Counted from the stretch's first letter, positions 9,506 through 21,126 are shown. The stretch is DNA of 64,000 nucleotides from Nesterenkonia sp. Act20 (GCF_019173455.1 NZ_JADPQH010000001.1:62001-126000), one strand, 5' to 3'. Notes: generated by a model from the sequence alone, not told the origin. Program-made: numbers and translations.

Positions 9506-10093
9506 ATGGAAATGGGTGAACGCATGATCAGGGCACAATTGCTCCAGGCCGCGGCCGAGGACGCAAACCCCCTTGTTCCCAATCCCTGGGAGATTCTCGC
9601 CAGCGCAGTCGGCTTCGCCGCGCTGCTCTTCGTCGTGGTGAAGTTCATCGCCCCGGCGTTCGAGAAGGCTTACCAGGACCGCAGACAGGCCATCGAAGGT
9701 GGCCTGCACGAAGCTGAGAAGGCTCAGGCCGAGGCCGAGGCCATGAAGGCTGAGTACGAGAAGAACCTGAGCGAGGCACGCGCTGAGGCGAGCCGTCTCC
9801 GTGAGGAGGCTCGCGCCGAGGGCGCCGAGATCGTTGCCGAGCACAAGGAGAAGGCGGCCGCCGAGGCCGCTCGCATCACCGAGCAGGCTCAGCAGCACAT
9901 CGCCGCCGAGCGGGCTTCGGCTGCGCATTCCCTGCAGGCAGAGGTGGGCACGTTGGCCACCCAGCTCGCAAGTCGCATCGTCGGGGAAGCCCTCGAAGAC
10001 GACACCCGCTCCCAGCGAGTGGTGGACCGCTTCCTGGCCGATCTCGACGCTGATCAGTCAGCACAGGCCGGCCAGACGGGGGCGGCGCAGTAA
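9506..10093 (+). CDS. atpF: ATP synthase Fo subunit b
   Basis: The peripheral-stalk subunit has one N-terminal membrane helix (about residues 29-50, WEILASAVGFAALLFVVVKF) followed by a long charged, alanine-rich coiled coil. Start is uncertain: ATG at 9506, 9512 or 9524. The third (MIRAQLLQAAAED) best matches the length of related proteins, while 9506 has a weak AGGA ten bases upstream. The stop TAA shares a base with the atpH ATG, so the two are translationally coupled. Confidence 0.92.
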   Translation: MEMGERMIRAQLLQAAAEDANPLVPNPWEILASAVGFAALLFVVVKFIAPAFEKAYQDRRQAIEGGLHEAEKAQAEAEAMKAEYEKNLSEARAEASRLREEARAEGAEIVAEHKEKAAAEAARITEQAQQHIAAERASAAHSLQAEVGTLATQLASRIVGEALEDDTRSQRVVDRFLADLDADQSAQAGQTGAAQ

Positions 10094-10902
10094 TGGCAGC
10101 GGTGACCACCGAATCTCTCGCAACGGTGCAGCGCGAGCTCGCTCCGGTGATCTCGCAGGCTGATCTCGAGGTTGCCGAAGAGCTCTTCGCCGCACTGGAC
10201 GTGCTCGACTCCTCGGCGGGGCTGCGTCGCAGCCTCACCGATCCTTCGCGCGAGCCGCTGGCCCGAGCAGCGATGGTCCGGAGCCTCTTCGGCGGCAAGG
10301 TCACCTCCGCTGCCGCGTCGATCCTCGAGGCTCTGGTCTCACGACGCTGGAGCCGTGAGCGTGACCTGGGCGACGCCGTGGAGATCATGGCGGTCATCGT
10401 GGTGACGCGACAGGCCGAGCGCGATGGCTTGAAGGGACTCGAGAACCTCGAGACGACCCTGCTGGACTTCCGTCGGACCGTGGCGTCCTCGCATGAGGTG
10501 CAGCGCGCGCTGACGGATGCGCAGGCTCGTCCCGAGGCGAAGAAGCAGCTCGCCGAGCGTCTCTCGCCCGGCGTCAGCTCCGAAGCGCGGCTGTTGATCG
10601 ACCGTGCAGTCACGAAGCCGCGGGGACTGCGTCCCACGCAGCTTCTGGAATCCTTCTCGGAGCAGATCGCAGAGCGTCAGCAGCGTTGGATCGCGCAGGT
10701 CACCGTCGCCAAAGAGCTGGACTCGGCCTATGTGCAGCGACTCGGGGCCAGCCTCGACCGCTACTTCGGCCGTGAGCTGCAACTCGACGTCGTCGTCGAC
10801 CCAGCTGTGGTCGGTGGCATTCGTGTACAGGTCGGTGATGAGGTGGTCGACAGCACTGTCGCCACCAAGCTCAATGAACTGCACCGGAAGCTGGCCAGCT
10901 AG
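10093..10902 (+). CDS. atpH: ATP synthase F1 subunit delta
   Basis: Delta clamps the peripheral stalk to the top of F1. The protein is 269 residues, about 90 longer than E. coli delta, which is normal for Actinobacteria. The conserved C-terminal block (VVVDPAVVGGIRVQVGDEVVD followed by a short helix ending in KLAS) is intact. It begins one base into the atpF stop codon. About 90 bases separate it from atpA. Confidence 0.93.
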   Translation: MAAVTTESLATVQRELAPVISQADLEVAEELFAALDVLDSSAGLRRSLTDPSREPLARAAMVRSLFGGKVTSAAASILEALVSRRWSRERDLGDAVEIMAVIVVTRQAERDGLKGLENLETTLLDFRRTVASSHEVQRALTDAQARPEAKKQLAERLSPGVSSEARLLIDRAVTKPRGLRPTQLLESFSEQIAERQQRWIAQVTVAKELDSAYVQRLGASLDRYFGRELQLDVVVDPAVVGGIRVQVGDEVVDSTVATKLNELHRKLAS

Positions 10903-10992
10903 TCTTCTAGAAGACATAGCTCATATACACGTGAATCTTTGAACCACCCGGCCGCACACTGCGGCCATGACTGAGGAGAGCAGGGACTGCAG

Positions 10993-12621
10993 ATGGCCGA
11001 CTTGACCATCAACGCCGACGACGTCCGCAACGCCTTGAACGAGTTCGCAGCGTCCTACGATCCCGGCAGCGCTGAGCGCGTCGAGGTCGGACGTGTGATC
11101 TCCGCGGCTGACGGCATCGCTCGAGTCGAGGGACTTCCCTCGACCATGGCAAACGAACTTCTTCGCTTCGAAGACGGCACCCTGGGCCTGGCCCAGAACC
11201 TCGACACCCGCGAGATCGGCGTCGTGGTCCTCGGTGAGTTCTCCGGCATCGAGGAGGGCCAGGAGGTCACTCGCACCGGCGAGGTCCTCTCCGTCCCGGT
11301 GGGTGACGAATTCCTGGGTCGCGTGGTCGACCCGCTCGGCAAGCCCATCGATGACAAGGGCGAGATCACTCCGGAGGGTCGCCGTCCGATGGAGCTGCAG
11401 GCGCCTTCGGTGGTGCAGCGCAAGTCGGTGCACGAGCCGCTGCAGACCGGCATCAAGGCGATCGACGCCATGATCCCGATCGGCCGCGGACAGCGTCAGC
11501 TGATCATCGGTGACCGCCAGACCGGCAAGACCGCCATCGCGATCGACGCGATCCTGAACCAGAAGGCCAACTGGGAGTCCGGCGACGTCGACAAGCAGGT
11601 GCGCTGCGTCTACGTGGCGGTGGGCCAGAAGGCCTCCACCATCGCAGCGGTGCGGCAGACTCTCGAGGAGCGCGGCGCGCTGGAATACACCACCATCGTG
11701 GCGTCCCCGGCTTCCGACCCAGCAGGCTATAAGTACCTCGCCCCGTTCGCAGGGTCGGCCATCGGCCAGCACTGGATGTACGGCGGCAAGCACGTGCTCA
11801 TCGTCTTTGATGATCTCTCCAAGCAGGCCGAGGCCTACCGTGCAGTGTCGCTGCTGCTGCGTCGTCCGCCAGGGCGCGAAGCGTTCCCCGGCGACGTGTT
11901 CTACCTCCACTCCCGTCTGCTCGAGCGCTGTGCCAAGCTCTCCGACGAGCTGGGTGCAGGTTCGATGACCGGTCTTCCGCTCATCGAGACCAAGGCCAAC
12001 GACGTCTCGGCCTATATCCCGACCAACGTCATCTCGATCACCGATGGTCAGATCTTCCTGCAGTCGGACCTCTTCAACGCCAACCAGCGGCCCGCCGTCG
12101 ATGTGGGTATCTCGGTCTCCCGTGTGGGTGGTGCGGCTCAGATGAAGGCCATGAAGAAGGTCTCCGGCACGCTGAAGCTGGACCTGGCGCAGTACCGCGA
12201 CATGCAGGCCTTCGCGATGTTCGCCTCGGATCTGGATCCGGCTACACGCCAGCAGCTCGTGCGCGGTGAGCGTCAGACCGAGCTGCTCAAGCAGGCGCAG
12301 TACACGCCATACCCGGTCGAGGACCAGGTCGCATCGATCTGGACCGGCGCCCAGGGCCACCTGGACGATGTCGAGACCGCAGACATCAAGCGCTTCGAGA
12401 CCGACTGGCTGGACTACCTGCGTCGCAAGACCAATGTGCTGACCAACATCGCCTCCTCGGGCAAGCTCGAGGACGACACCGTCAGCGCGCTCAAGGAAGC
12501 CATGGTCGCGTTCAAGAAGGAGTTCCACGCCGAGGGTTCGGAGTCCCTCGTGGGCAACGAGCAGACCGAAGCGATGTCCGCCGACGAGATCAGCCAGGAA
12601 GAGATTCCAGCCAAGAGCTGA
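10993..12621 (+). CDS. atpA: ATP synthase F1 subunit alpha
   Basis: Alpha is the regulatory nucleotide-binding subunit of the alpha3beta3 hexamer. The P-loop GDRQTGKT is at residues 173-180, and the family block [17 protein letters not shown] is present near 365-381. The 542-residue length includes an acidic C-terminal extension ([15 protein letters not shown]) of the kind seen in actinobacterial alpha subunits, where mycobacterial versions are known to restrain ATP hydrolysis; that role here is inference. GAGGAGAGCAGG upstream is the ribosome binding site. Confidence 0.97.
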   Translation: MADLTINADDVRNALNEFAASYDPGSAERVEVGRVISAADGIARVEGLPSTMANELLRFEDGTLGLAQNLDTREIGVVVLGEFSGIEEGQEVTRTGEVLSVPVGDEFLGRVVDPLGKPIDDKGEITPEGRRPMELQAPSVVQRKSVHEPLQTGIKAIDAMIPIGRGQRQLIIGDRQTGKTAIAIDAILNQKANWESGDVDKQVRCVYVAVGQKASTIAAVRQTLEERGALEYTTIVASPASDPAGYKYLAPFAGSAIGQHWMYGGKHVLIVFDDLSKQAEAYRAVSLLLRRPPGREAFPGDVFYLHSRLLERCAKLSDELGAGSMTGLPLIETKANDVSAYIPTNVISITDGQIFLQSDLFNANQRPAVDVGISVSRVGGAAQMKAMKKVSGTLKLDLAQYRDMQAFAMFASDLDPATRQQLVRGERQTELLKQAQYTPYPVEDQVASIWTGAQGHLDDVETADIKRFETDWLDYLRRKTNVLTNIASSGKLEDDTVSALKEAMVAFKKEFHAEGSESLVGNEQTEAMSADEISQEEIPAKS

Positions 12622-12676
12622 GCCACCACTCAGCCCTGCAGAATCACCGACTGGAAGACATCAGGGAAGGACAAGC

Positions 12677-13570
12677 ATGGGAGCCCAGATCCGGGTCTAC
12701 CGCCAGAAGATCGCATCGACCTCGTCGATGAAGAAGATCTTCAAGGCGATGGAGCTGATCGCGACGTCGCGCATCGGCAAAGCACGCAGCCGTGCGCGTG
12801 CGGCCTTGCCATACGCGGAAGCCATCACGCGTGCGGTCTCCGCCGTGGCCTCGCAGAACGACATCGATCACGTGCTGACCACAAAGGTGGAGAACCCCAC
12901 CCGTGCGGCAGTGCTGGTCCTCACCAGCGACCGCGGTCTTGCCGGTGCCTACTCCACCAATGTGCTCAAGCAGGGCGATGCCCTGACGAAGCGGCTGCGT
13001 GAAGACGGCAAGGAAGTCCGCCCCTACCTCTACGGACGCAAGGCACAGGCGTTCTATGACTTCCGCGAGCGGGAGTACGACCAGGTATGGACCGGCAACA
13101 CGGACGCTCCCCAGGTGGAACGTGCTCAGGAGATCGGTCGCACCTTGGTGGACCGCTTCCTGCAGCCCACCGAGGAGGGTGGCGTGGATGAGCTGTACCT
13201 CGTCTACACCGAGTTCCAGTCCATGGTGAAGCAGGAGCCTGTGGCGCGACGTCTGCTGCCGCTGGCCTTCGTGGAGAGCGACGCCGAGGACGAGCACGAG
13301 CCCAATCCGCTCTATGACTTCGAGCCGAACGCCGAGGAGGTGCTCGATGCGCTGCTTCCGCGGTACATCGAGTCCAAGATCTTCGCGGCGATGCTCGAAG
13401 CCTCGGCCTCCGAGCTCGCGGCCCGCCAGCGGGCGATGAAGTCGGCTGCCGATAACGCAGATGACCTCATCAAGAAGTACACCCTGTTGCGCAACAACGC
13501 TCGCCAGGCGGAGATCACCCAGGAGCTCAGCGAGCTCATCGCGGGTGCCGACGCCTTGGCCGCGAGCTAG
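12677..13570 (+). CDS. atpG: ATP synthase F1 subunit gamma
   Basis: Gamma is the central rotor shaft. N-terminal ([20 protein letters not shown]) and C-terminal ([19 protein letters not shown]) coiled-coil helices are typical. The 297-residue length is ordinary and the ATG is preceded by CAGGGAAGGA. It lies between atpA and atpD as in all F-type operons. Confidence 0.96.
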   Translation: MGAQIRVYRQKIASTSSMKKIFKAMELIATSRIGKARSRARAALPYAEAITRAVSAVASQNDIDHVLTTKVENPTRAAVLVLTSDRGLAGAYSTNVLKQGDALTKRLREDGKEVRPYLYGRKAQAFYDFREREYDQVWTGNTDAPQVERAQEIGRTLVDRFLQPTEEGGVDELYLVYTEFQSMVKQEPVARRLLPLAFVESDAEDEHEPNPLYDFEPNAEEVLDALLPRYIESKIFAAMLEASASELAARQRAMKSAADNADDLIKKYTLLRNNARQAEITQELSELIAGADALAAS

Positions 13571-13607
13571 CCCACGGGGTACTCCCGCAGGCCTATAGAC
13601 GTTTTGA

Positions 13608-15098
<1,491 letters not shown>

Positions 15099-15100
15099 TC

Positions 15101-15367
15101 ATGGCTGAACTCGACGTGCAGGTGGTCGCCAGCGACCACGCGGTCTGGTCCGGCGCTGCCAAGTCCGTCCGAGGGCGCACAGTGGAGGGCGACATGGGCA
15201 TTCTTCCCGGTCACACTCCGGTGCTGTCGCTGCTGGCGGAGGGTGAACTGCTCATCGATCCCGTCGAGGGTGGCCCGATCAAGGCCAAGGTCAATGGCGG
15301 GTTCTTCTCGGTCGATTCGGACCGCGTGACCATCGTCGCCGATGATGCCGAACTGATCGAGGGCTGA
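15101..15367 (+). CDS. atpC: ATP synthase F1 subunit epsilon, short form
   Basis: Epsilon caps the rotor foot. Only the N-terminal beta-sandwich is present (88 residues, GDMGILPGHTPVLSLLAEGE); the C-terminal helical hairpin that inhibits ATP hydrolysis in E. coli and Bacillus epsilon (about 130-140 residues) is missing. Short epsilons are known in Micrococcaceae, so this is probably native and not a truncation. The operon ends with a strong terminator 27 bases later. Confidence 0.94.
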   Translation: MAELDVQVVASDHAVWSGAAKSVRGRTVEGDMGILPGHTPVLSLLAEGELLIDPVEGGPIKAKVNGGFFSVDSDRVTIVADDAELIEG

Positions 15368-15394
15368 GCCAGTCCTCTGAAAAGTTCAGCAGTG

Positions 15395-15440
15395 AAGAGC
15401 GGGCCCGGTCTCCATCATGGAGACCGGGCCCGCTCTTTCT
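15395..15440 (+). terminator. Strong terminator closing the atp operon
   Basis: Two perfectly complementary 21-base arms (15395-15415 and 15417-15437) are separated by one base, giving about an 18-pair stem with core GAGCGGGCCCGGTC, followed by TTCT. It lies between convergent atpC and nucS and can work in both directions. Confidence 0.85.
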
Positions 15441-15464
15441 CTATGCTGCTGGAGCTGGAGCGGT

Positions 15465-16157
15465 TCAGAAGAGGCGGGAGTCGGCGTCGTCGACGCCGCG
15501 CATCGCATCGTAGTCCAGGACAAGGCAGCGGATGCCGCGGTCCTCGGCGAGCGTGCGAGCCTGCGGCTTGATCTGCTGGGCGGCGAAGATTCCCTGCACC
15601 GGCGCCAGCAGCGGATCTCGATTGAGCAGCTCCAGGTAGCGGGTCAGCTGCTCCACGCCGTCGATGTCGCCTCGTCGCTTGAGCTCCACCGCCACGTGGC
15701 CCTGGGGACCGCGTGCCAGCAGGTCCACGGGGCCGATCGGGGTGGGGTGTTCTCGGCGAATGAGCCGGTGCCCCGCCCCGAGAAGCTCGATCTGTTCCGC
15801 GAGGAGTCGCTGCAGATCGGATTCCACGCCGTCTTTGACCAGCCCTGGGTCTGCGCCGAGGTCGTGGGAGATGTCCTCATGGATCTCGCTGATGAGGATG
15901 CTCAGCGTGTCATCGCTCTTGGTGGCGGAGACCGTCCAGACCTCGGAGATCCCGGCCTCGAGCTGCTGAGCATCGGGTGCGCTGATCCGCAGGGTGGCTG
16001 GGGGCGACATCCAGTTCAGCGGCTTATAGGAGCCTCCGTCGGAGTGGATGAGAACCCCGCCGTCGGCCTTGACCATCAGCAGGCGCGTGGCCTGGGCCAG
16101 ATGGGCATTGAGCCGGCCGGAATATGACACTGAACAGGTCGCTATCACCAATCGCAC
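15465..16157 (-). CDS. nucS: Mismatch-specific endonuclease NucS/EndoMS
   Basis: NucS is the actinobacterial/archaeal nuclease of non-canonical mismatch repair; it cuts both strands at mismatches and replaces MutS/MutL. The C-terminal RecB-like nuclease domain shows the catalytic set D145 (PVDLLARG), E158 and K160 (AVELKRRG) plus the Q170-Y174 helix. The C-terminus ends in RLF, the known sliding-clamp-binding tail. At 230 residues it has the family length. The GTG start lies eight bases after TAGTAT, a possible leaderless promoter. Its place directly after the atp operon is conserved in Actinobacteria. Confidence 0.95.
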   Translation of the reverse strand: MRLVIATCSVSYSGRLNAHLAQATRLLMVKADGGVLIHSDGGSYKPLNWMSPPATLRISAPDAQQLEAGISEVWTVSATKSDDTLSILISEIHEDISHDLGADPGLVKDGVESDLQRLLAEQIELLGAGHRLIRREHPTPIGPVDLLARGPQGHVAVELKRRGDIDGVEQLTRYLELLNRDPLLAPVQGIFAAQQIKPQARTLAEDRGIRCLVLDYDAMRGVDDADSRLF

Positions 16158-16237
16158 GGTGACTGATACTACCCGCTCCGACTGCCGCCCGGTGCATCGC
16201 GCCCACGCTCGAGGTGAGCACCTGGAACAATAGAGGC

Positions 16238-16549
16238 ATGGCGAAGTCAGCGAAGGGGTCAGGGCGCCGCGGGTCGAAGTGGCAGCGGGAGCACCGGCCG
16301 CTCTCCGCGGGAGTCTTCGGGCAGGGAGCCTTCTCCTCCGGCACCGTGCGCCGCCGCGACGGCGAGTATCACGTTCGCCACATCTCGGCCTCCGCCGCTC
16401 AGAAGCAGTACACCTGCCCCGGCTGCCACCTTCCGGTCTCCGCCGGCACCGCTCATGTGGTGGCCTGGCGAGCGGACTCCATCTTCGGCGACGAGCACGC
16501 GGCGGCCGATCGGCGGCACTGGCACACCCATTGCTGGCGGATCGGCTGA
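16238..16549 (+). CDS. Small conserved actinobacterial protein with putative zinc ligands
   Basis: A basic 103-residue protein. The N-terminus is Lys/Arg/Ser-rich ([15 protein letters not shown]); the C-terminal half holds CPGC ([17 protein letters not shown]) and HWHTHC, which together could bind one zinc ion. Similar proteins, sometimes labelled ATP/GTP-binding protein without proof, are widespread in Micrococcales. Function is unknown. It diverges from nucS. The ATG at 16238 is six bases after AACAAT and has GAGG only one base away, so a leaderless start is likely. Confidence 0.75.
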   Translation: MAKSAKGSGRRGSKWQREHRPLSAGVFGQGAFSSGTVRRRDGEYHVRHISASAAQKQYTCPGCHLPVSAGTAHVVAWRADSIFGDEHAAADRRHWHTHCWRIG

Positions 16550-16563
16550 GTTCGGCTTGACCG

Positions 16564-17763
16564 CTATCGCGCGTCTTGGCGGCGGATCAGCACCTCGCGG
16601 GTCAGCAGCATCATCGCGGCCGCGGTGGGAATCGCCATGAGTGCGCCGAGGACGCCGAGCAGGGTGCCGCCGGCGAGCACCGAGATCACGACGACGGCGG
16701 CCGGGATCCGGACGGCGTGCGCCATGATGCGCGGAGAGACCAGATAGGCCTCGACCTGCAGGTAGACGAAGTAGATCGCCGCGAAGGTCGCCGCGGTCTG
16801 CCAGTCCACGGTCAGCGCCACGAGCGTCACCAGCGTGCCGCCGGTGACCGGGCCCACCAGCGGAATGAAGGCCAGAACCCCCGCCACGACGGCGAAGAGC
16901 ACCCCGAACGGGACACCGGCGATGCTGATCGCGATGAAGGCGACCATCCCGTTGAGCACAGCGACGAATGCCTGGCCCATGACATAGTGCCCGACCCCGT
17001 CAAGGATTCGATCGCCCAAATGCTGGACCCGTTCACGTGAGGAGCGCGGCGCCAGCCGATAGCCCCAGGCGGTCATCACCGGAAGCGAGGACAGGAAGTA
17101 GATCGCCAGCACGAAGACCACCAGCGTGCCGAGTGCCGTGGTGAGGATGGCGGTTCCCACGCCGAAGAGCCCGCCCAGCGCGTTGGTGACGTTGCCGGGG
17201 TTCGAGATGAACCGGTTGACCTCGGTGTCGATGATCTGCTGGATCTGAAAGTCCTCATCGACGCGTGCGAACCAGTCGGACCGCGAGATGCCCTCGACGA
17301 GTCGAGGAAGCGATCCGAGGAAGGTGGTGGTCTGTTCGGTGACCATGGGTGCCAGGGCGGCGAGGACCGTGGAGACCACACCGAGAAAGACGGTGATGGT
17401 GACCGCGACCCCGGCTGGGCGGGGAAAGCCCGCACGCTCCAGGCTGCGCACCACCGGATCCAGGCCGATGGCGATGAACAGCGCCGCGGCGATCCAGACC
17501 AGCAGCTGCGTGTTGGCCTGCGCGACGTAGAAGACCAGCAGTGCCAGGCCGACGCCCACGGCGAGCATGAACCCGGTGTAGACCGGCCGGGAGGCATAGG
17601 TGGCGGCCTTCTCCATCGTTCCCACGGCGACCGGCGGCAATCCATACTGATCCAGCTCCGCGACCGGACGCCGCGGGGCACGCTTAGGGCGGCGCAGCCG
17701 GTAGCGGCGGGCCAGGCCCCGAAGCCGGGCCGTGGGCTGGGAATTCCGCTCGGAGTCTGTCAC
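16564..17763 (-). CDS. AI-2E family transporter (PerM/YdiK-like)
   Basis: This 399-residue inner-membrane protein has about eight helices. After a basic N-terminus ([13 protein letters not shown]) come paired helices near 60-110, a central amphipathic region, and the conserved block [15 protein letters not shown] near residue 300. The family was named from autoinducer-2 export by TqsA; other members have sodium/proton antiport or unknown roles, so the substrate is not known. The GTG start follows TAGGCT by six bases (complement of 17770-17775), a leaderless signature. It converges on the small zinc-ligand gene. Confidence 0.88.
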   Translation of the reverse strand: MTDSERNSQPTARLRGLARRYRLRRPKRAPRRPVAELDQYGLPPVAVGTMEKAATYASRPVYTGFMLAVGVGLALLVFYVAQANTQLLVWIAAALFIAIGLDPVVRSLERAGFPRPAGVAVTITVFLGVVSTVLAALAPMVTEQTTTFLGSLPRLVEGISRSDWFARVDEDFQIQQIIDTEVNRFISNPGNVTNALGGLFGVGTAILTTALGTLVVFVLAIYFLSSLPVMTAWGYRLAPRSSRERVQHLGDRILDGVGHYVMGQAFVAVLNGMVAFIAISIAGVPFGVLFAVVAGVLAFIPLVGPVTGGTLVTLVALTVDWQTAATFAAIYFVYLQVEAYLVSPRIMAHAVRIPAAVVVISVLAGGTLLGVLGALMAIPTAAAMMLLTREVLIRRQDAR

Positions 17764-17909
17764 GCGTTCAGCCTATCCATCCGCCAGGCAGGGGTCAGCA
17801 TTGACGCGCATCTGACCATCCAGCGGATACCCAGACTGTGATCTTATCGTTATCTTCGGTATCCTAGACTGCTGGACCCTCGTCTCTTCCAATCAAGGAC
17901 TTCTCACCC

Positions 17910-20018
17910 GTGCGCTTTCCCGCTTCCATCATCACTTTCATTCTGGGCCTGCTGCTGGCAGGGATCGGAGTGGGCCTGCTGACCGTCTGGGCCTCCGACG
18001 TGGTCCCCACTGCGCAGACACGGGAGGTGGACGAGGCGCCGCTCACGGTGATCAGCGATGATCTGATCGACGAAGAAGCTCAGCGCGAAGAGTTCACGAT
18101 CTCTGCTGAGGGGGAGTACACCCTTGCTCTCGCACGCACCCAGGACATCGAAGCCTGGGTCGGCGATGCCGCCCACGTCACCATCGGTGGCGTCCAGGAG
18201 GGCCAAGATGATGCTGAGGACACCATCGAGACGCAGTTCGTCGAGGGTGAGGCCACCGTGCCGGATCCCGCGGATTCGGACCTGTGGGTGGCAAGCGAGA
18301 CCACCGAGGGTGACCTGCGCTATGCCTGGAGCGCGCCGGACGACAGCGGGGACTGGAGCCTGCTGATGTTCCGTGATGGCGAGCAGCCGGCTCCCACCAG
18401 TGTCAGCGTCGAGTTGGAGGAAGAGCCCGACTATCTTCTCGGCACCGTGCTGATCGTGCTCGGCGCACTGCTGGTTCTGCTGGCGCTCTTCCTGTTCCTG
18501 CGCTCACGCAAGTCCGCCGAGGCGACGCGCGGTGAGAAGCTCAACCGCCGTCAGGACAGGGAGCGCGCGGCCGGCGGCAGCGGGCTCGGTTCTGCAACCA
18601 CCGTTGGCACCGCAGGCACCGCCTCCAGCGGAACTGCTCAGGGCATTGCCGGGGTCGCCCTCGGCACCGCCACGGTGAGCACCAACGACACTGCGGATGA
18701 TGACACTGCGCATGACGACACTGCGCATGACGACACTGCGCATGACGACACCGGAACAGCGGCCACATCCACGGAGGACGAGATGACGCACCAGCCGCAC
18801 CGCGGGGACGCGGACCGCACGGACCGGACCGAGGCCCACCCCCAGGTCCCCGCCGAGGGCCGGCGGGGATCGTCCGAGGATCCCGACGCGACCGGCATCA
18901 TCGAGCCCATCGACTCGGATCCGGCCGATGCCGAGACCCTCGACTCGGACAAGCCGGACACCGAGAACCTCGAGGATGGCCCTGACGGCACCGAGGGGCG
19001 CACGTGGCGCAGCCGATCGGTCGCCACCGCCGCGGCACTGTCCCTTGCGCTGAGCCCCGCCGTGCTGGTCTCCGAGGCTGAACCCACGCCCGGCGAGAGC
19101 GAGCAGACCGAAGATGTCGAAGCGGAGGAGGTGGAGACCGACGACGACGGCTATTCCGTGCTGCTGGAATCACAGCTGCAGGGCATCATCGACGACATCG
19201 CCGAGCACACCGCCGCCGCAGACGAGGCCTTCGACGCCGAGCTGCTGGCTCCGCGGGTCTCCGGCAACGCCGAGACGGTCCGTGAGCTGACCTACCGCAA
19301 CCACGAAATCGACGAGGATGTCATGCCGGATGCCATCGGCACCGAGATCCTCAGCGCCGCCGTCACCTCCGGCAGCGACTTCCCGCGCCAGGCTGTGGTC
19401 ATCACCCAGGATGCCGAGGCCGAGATCCCTCAGGTGCTGGTCATCGAGCAGGCCTCCCCGCGGGAGAACTACAAGCTCATCCAATCGGTGCTCATGGTCC
19501 CGGGCACCGAGTTCCCCGCCATCTCCGCCGAGGACGGCGGCGTGGAAGCTGTGGATCCCACGGAGGAGGAGGCCCTGTTCGCCGCCAACCACGCTATGGA
19601 GCGTACGGCCGTCTTCCTGAACAACAGCGAGTACTACTTCGGCATGCACGTGGAGGAGAACGCCTACATCGAGGATCTCCAGGCGTATCAGGACGAGCTG
19701 CGCGAGAGCGCCGAGGACCTCGAGATCTCCTACACCCGCCCACTCATCGGTGAGGGCTCAACGGCGATGCGTCTTCCGGATGGCTCTGTGCTGGCCGTGG
19801 GAAGCTTCGACTCGACCACTCAGCTTCGCCCCGAGGAGGGTGCTTCCATCAACTTCTCCGGCGTGAGCGCCGAGCTGGCCGAGACCGAGTCCACCACCGC
19901 CGATGCAGACATCATCAACCGCGAGTCGATGATCCTGCATATCCCGGCCGAGAATGATGAGAAGGTCGTGGTCCTGGGAGTCCACGATATTGTGAACGAG
20001 GTCAATATCCTCGACTGA
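17910..20018 (+). CDS. Large acidic membrane protein of unknown function
   Basis: I do not recognise this 702-residue protein. Seen: an N-terminal membrane anchor (residues 7-28), an extracytoplasmic domain of about 145 residues (VYTLALA- and DSGDWSLLMF-like strands suggesting a beta-sandwich), a second membrane helix (174-196) ended by RSRK, a Ser/Thr/Asp-rich cytoplasmic linker with four DDDTA/HDDTA units (263-282), a third hydrophobic stretch (370-387, ATAAALSLALSPAVLV) and an acidic C-terminal domain of about 300 residues that would lie outside the cell. The GTG has CAAGGAC nine bases upstream. It is probably co-transcribed with the YbbN-like gene 59 bases downstream. A cell-envelope role is inference only. 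Confidence 0.7.
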   Translation: MRFPASIITFILGLLLAGIGVGLLTVWASDVVPTAQTREVDEAPLTVISDDLIDEEAQREEFTISAEGEYTLALARTQDIEAWVGDAAHVTIGGVQEGQDDAEDTIETQFVEGEATVPDPADSDLWVASETTEGDLRYAWSAPDDSGDWSLLMFRDGEQPAPTSVSVELEEEPDYLLGTVLIVLGALLVLLALFLFLRSRKSAEATRGEKLNRRQDRERAAGGSGLGSATTVGTAGTASSGTAQGIAGVALGTATVSTNDTADDDTAHDDTAHDDTAHDDTGTAATSTEDEMTHQPHRGDADRTDRTEAHPQVPAEGRRGSSEDPDATGIIEPIDSDPADAETLDSDKPDTENLEDGPDGTEGRTWRSRSVATAAALSLALSPAVLVSEAEPTPGESEQTEDVEAEEVETDDDGYSVLLESQLQGIIDDIAEHTAAADEAFDAELLAPRVSGNAETVRELTYRNHEIDEDVMPDAIGTEILSAAVTSGSDFPRQAVVITQDAEAEIPQVLVIEQASPRENYKLIQSVLMVPGTEFPAISAEDGGVEAVDPTEEEALFAANHAMERTAVFLNNSEYYFGMHVEENAYIEDLQAYQDELRESAEDLEISYTRPLIGEGSTAMRLPDGSVLAVGSFDSTTQLRPEEGASINFSGVSAELAETESTTADADIINRESMILHIPAENDEKVVVLGVHDIVNEVNILD
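18696..18755 (+). repeat. Four in-frame 15-bp tandem repeats
   Basis: Unit CATGACGACACTGCG occurs twice perfectly (18711-18740), with a variant on each side (18696-18710 begins GATGATGAC; 18741-18755 ends CCGGA). They encode DDDTA-HDDTA-HDDTA-HDDTG in the linker of the unknown membrane protein. The 15-bp unit keeps the frame, so copy number could vary between strains without breaking the gene. Confidence 0.85.
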
Positions 20019-20077
20019 TCTCCGCTCCAGGAGATTCGTCCCAGATCCGCCACGATCCACGCGCAAGGAGAGCTGCA

Positions 20078-21046
20078 GTGACAGATTCCGCTCATCAGCC
20101 ACAGACTCGACGAGTCGACACCAGGGGAGCGGTGGATCTCTCCGCCGTCGCCTCCTCCGCGTCCTCGGCGCAGGCTGCGCCGCAGGGCGCCGGGGCAACA
20201 CCGGCGGGGTCTTCGGCTGACAGCTGGGCTGTGGCGGTGCAGCCGCAGCAGCTTCAGCAGGTGGTGGAGCTCTCCTCACAGGCGCCGGTGATCGTGCTGA
20301 TCATTGGGGCCGACGCCGCCTCTGCGACGATGAAGACCACCCTCGAGGATCTCGTCGACGCCCAGCAGGGCCGCATACTGCTTGCCGAGATCGACGCTTC
20401 CGCCCATCCTGAACTGGCCCAGAGCGCTGACCAGGTCCCAGTGGCGACAGCCTTCATCGGCGGCCGTTCCGTGGGGGAGTTCGACTCATCGGTGCCCAGC
20501 GAGCAGCTGGGTCAGCTGGTGACCCAGATGGTCCAGATGGCCACCCAGAACGGCATGACACAGAAGCTCCCACCGCAGTCCACGCGAGCTGCCCAGGGTG
20601 CGGAGGGGTCCGAGGCGCCTGCGGAGCCAGAGCTGCCCCCGCTGCATCAGGAGGCGCAGGATGCCTTGGAGGCGGGGGACTACACGAAAGCCGCCGCGGC
20701 CTACGAGCGTGCGATCAAGGAGAAGCCCGACGACGAGGACGCGAAGATCGGTCTTGCGCAGGTGAAGCTGCTGCAGCGCACCGCAGGGGTCGACATCGCA
20801 CAGACTCGTCAGCTCGGAGCCGATCAGCCAGATGACGTCCAGGCGCAGATCGCAGTGGCCGACGTCGATATCCTCGGCGGCCATGTCGAGGACGGTCTGT
20901 CCCGGCTCGTCCGGTTCATCCAGACCCACTTCGGTGATGACCGAGAAGCTGCGCGTGCTCACCTGGTGGAGCTGTATTCCATCGTCGGCGACAGCGATCC
21001 CCGCGTGTCGACCTCACGCAAGCAGCTCGCCCGGGCACTCTTCTAA
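20078..21046 (+). CDS. YbbN/CnoX-like thioredoxin-fold protein with TPR region
   Basis: 322 residues: an Ala/Ser-rich N-terminus (1-45), a thioredoxin fold (about 50-155; APVIVLIIGADAASATMKTTL, DQVPVATAFIGGRSVGEFDS) with no CxxC, and a helical C-terminus with at least one clear TPR (EAQDALEAGDYTKAAAAYERAIKEKPDDEDAKIGLA, about 190-225). E. coli YbbN/CnoX is a chlorine-activated holdase partnering DnaK and GroEL. The loss of the cysteine pair argues against redox catalysis, so a chaperone or scaffold role is inferred. GTG start with CAAGGAGAG upstream. Confidence 0.82.
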   Translation: MTDSAHQPQTRRVDTRGAVDLSAVASSASSAQAAPQGAGATPAGSSADSWAVAVQPQQLQQVVELSSQAPVIVLIIGADAASATMKTTLEDLVDAQQGRILLAEIDASAHPELAQSADQVPVATAFIGGRSVGEFDSSVPSEQLGQLVTQMVQMATQNGMTQKLPPQSTRAAQGAEGSEAPAEPELPPLHQEAQDALEAGDYTKAAAAYERAIKEKPDDEDAKIGLAQVKLLQRTAGVDIAQTRQLGADQPDDVQAQIAVADVDILGGHVEDGLSRLVRFIQTHFGDDREAARAHLVELYSIVGDSDPRVSTSRKQLARALF

Positions 21047-21126
21047 ACCGGTCCCCAGGCGGATATCGCCTGGCGTGCGTAGAAAAGTACCTCTCAAGGC
21101 TGAGGCCCGGTCTGACCTGGGCTGTG

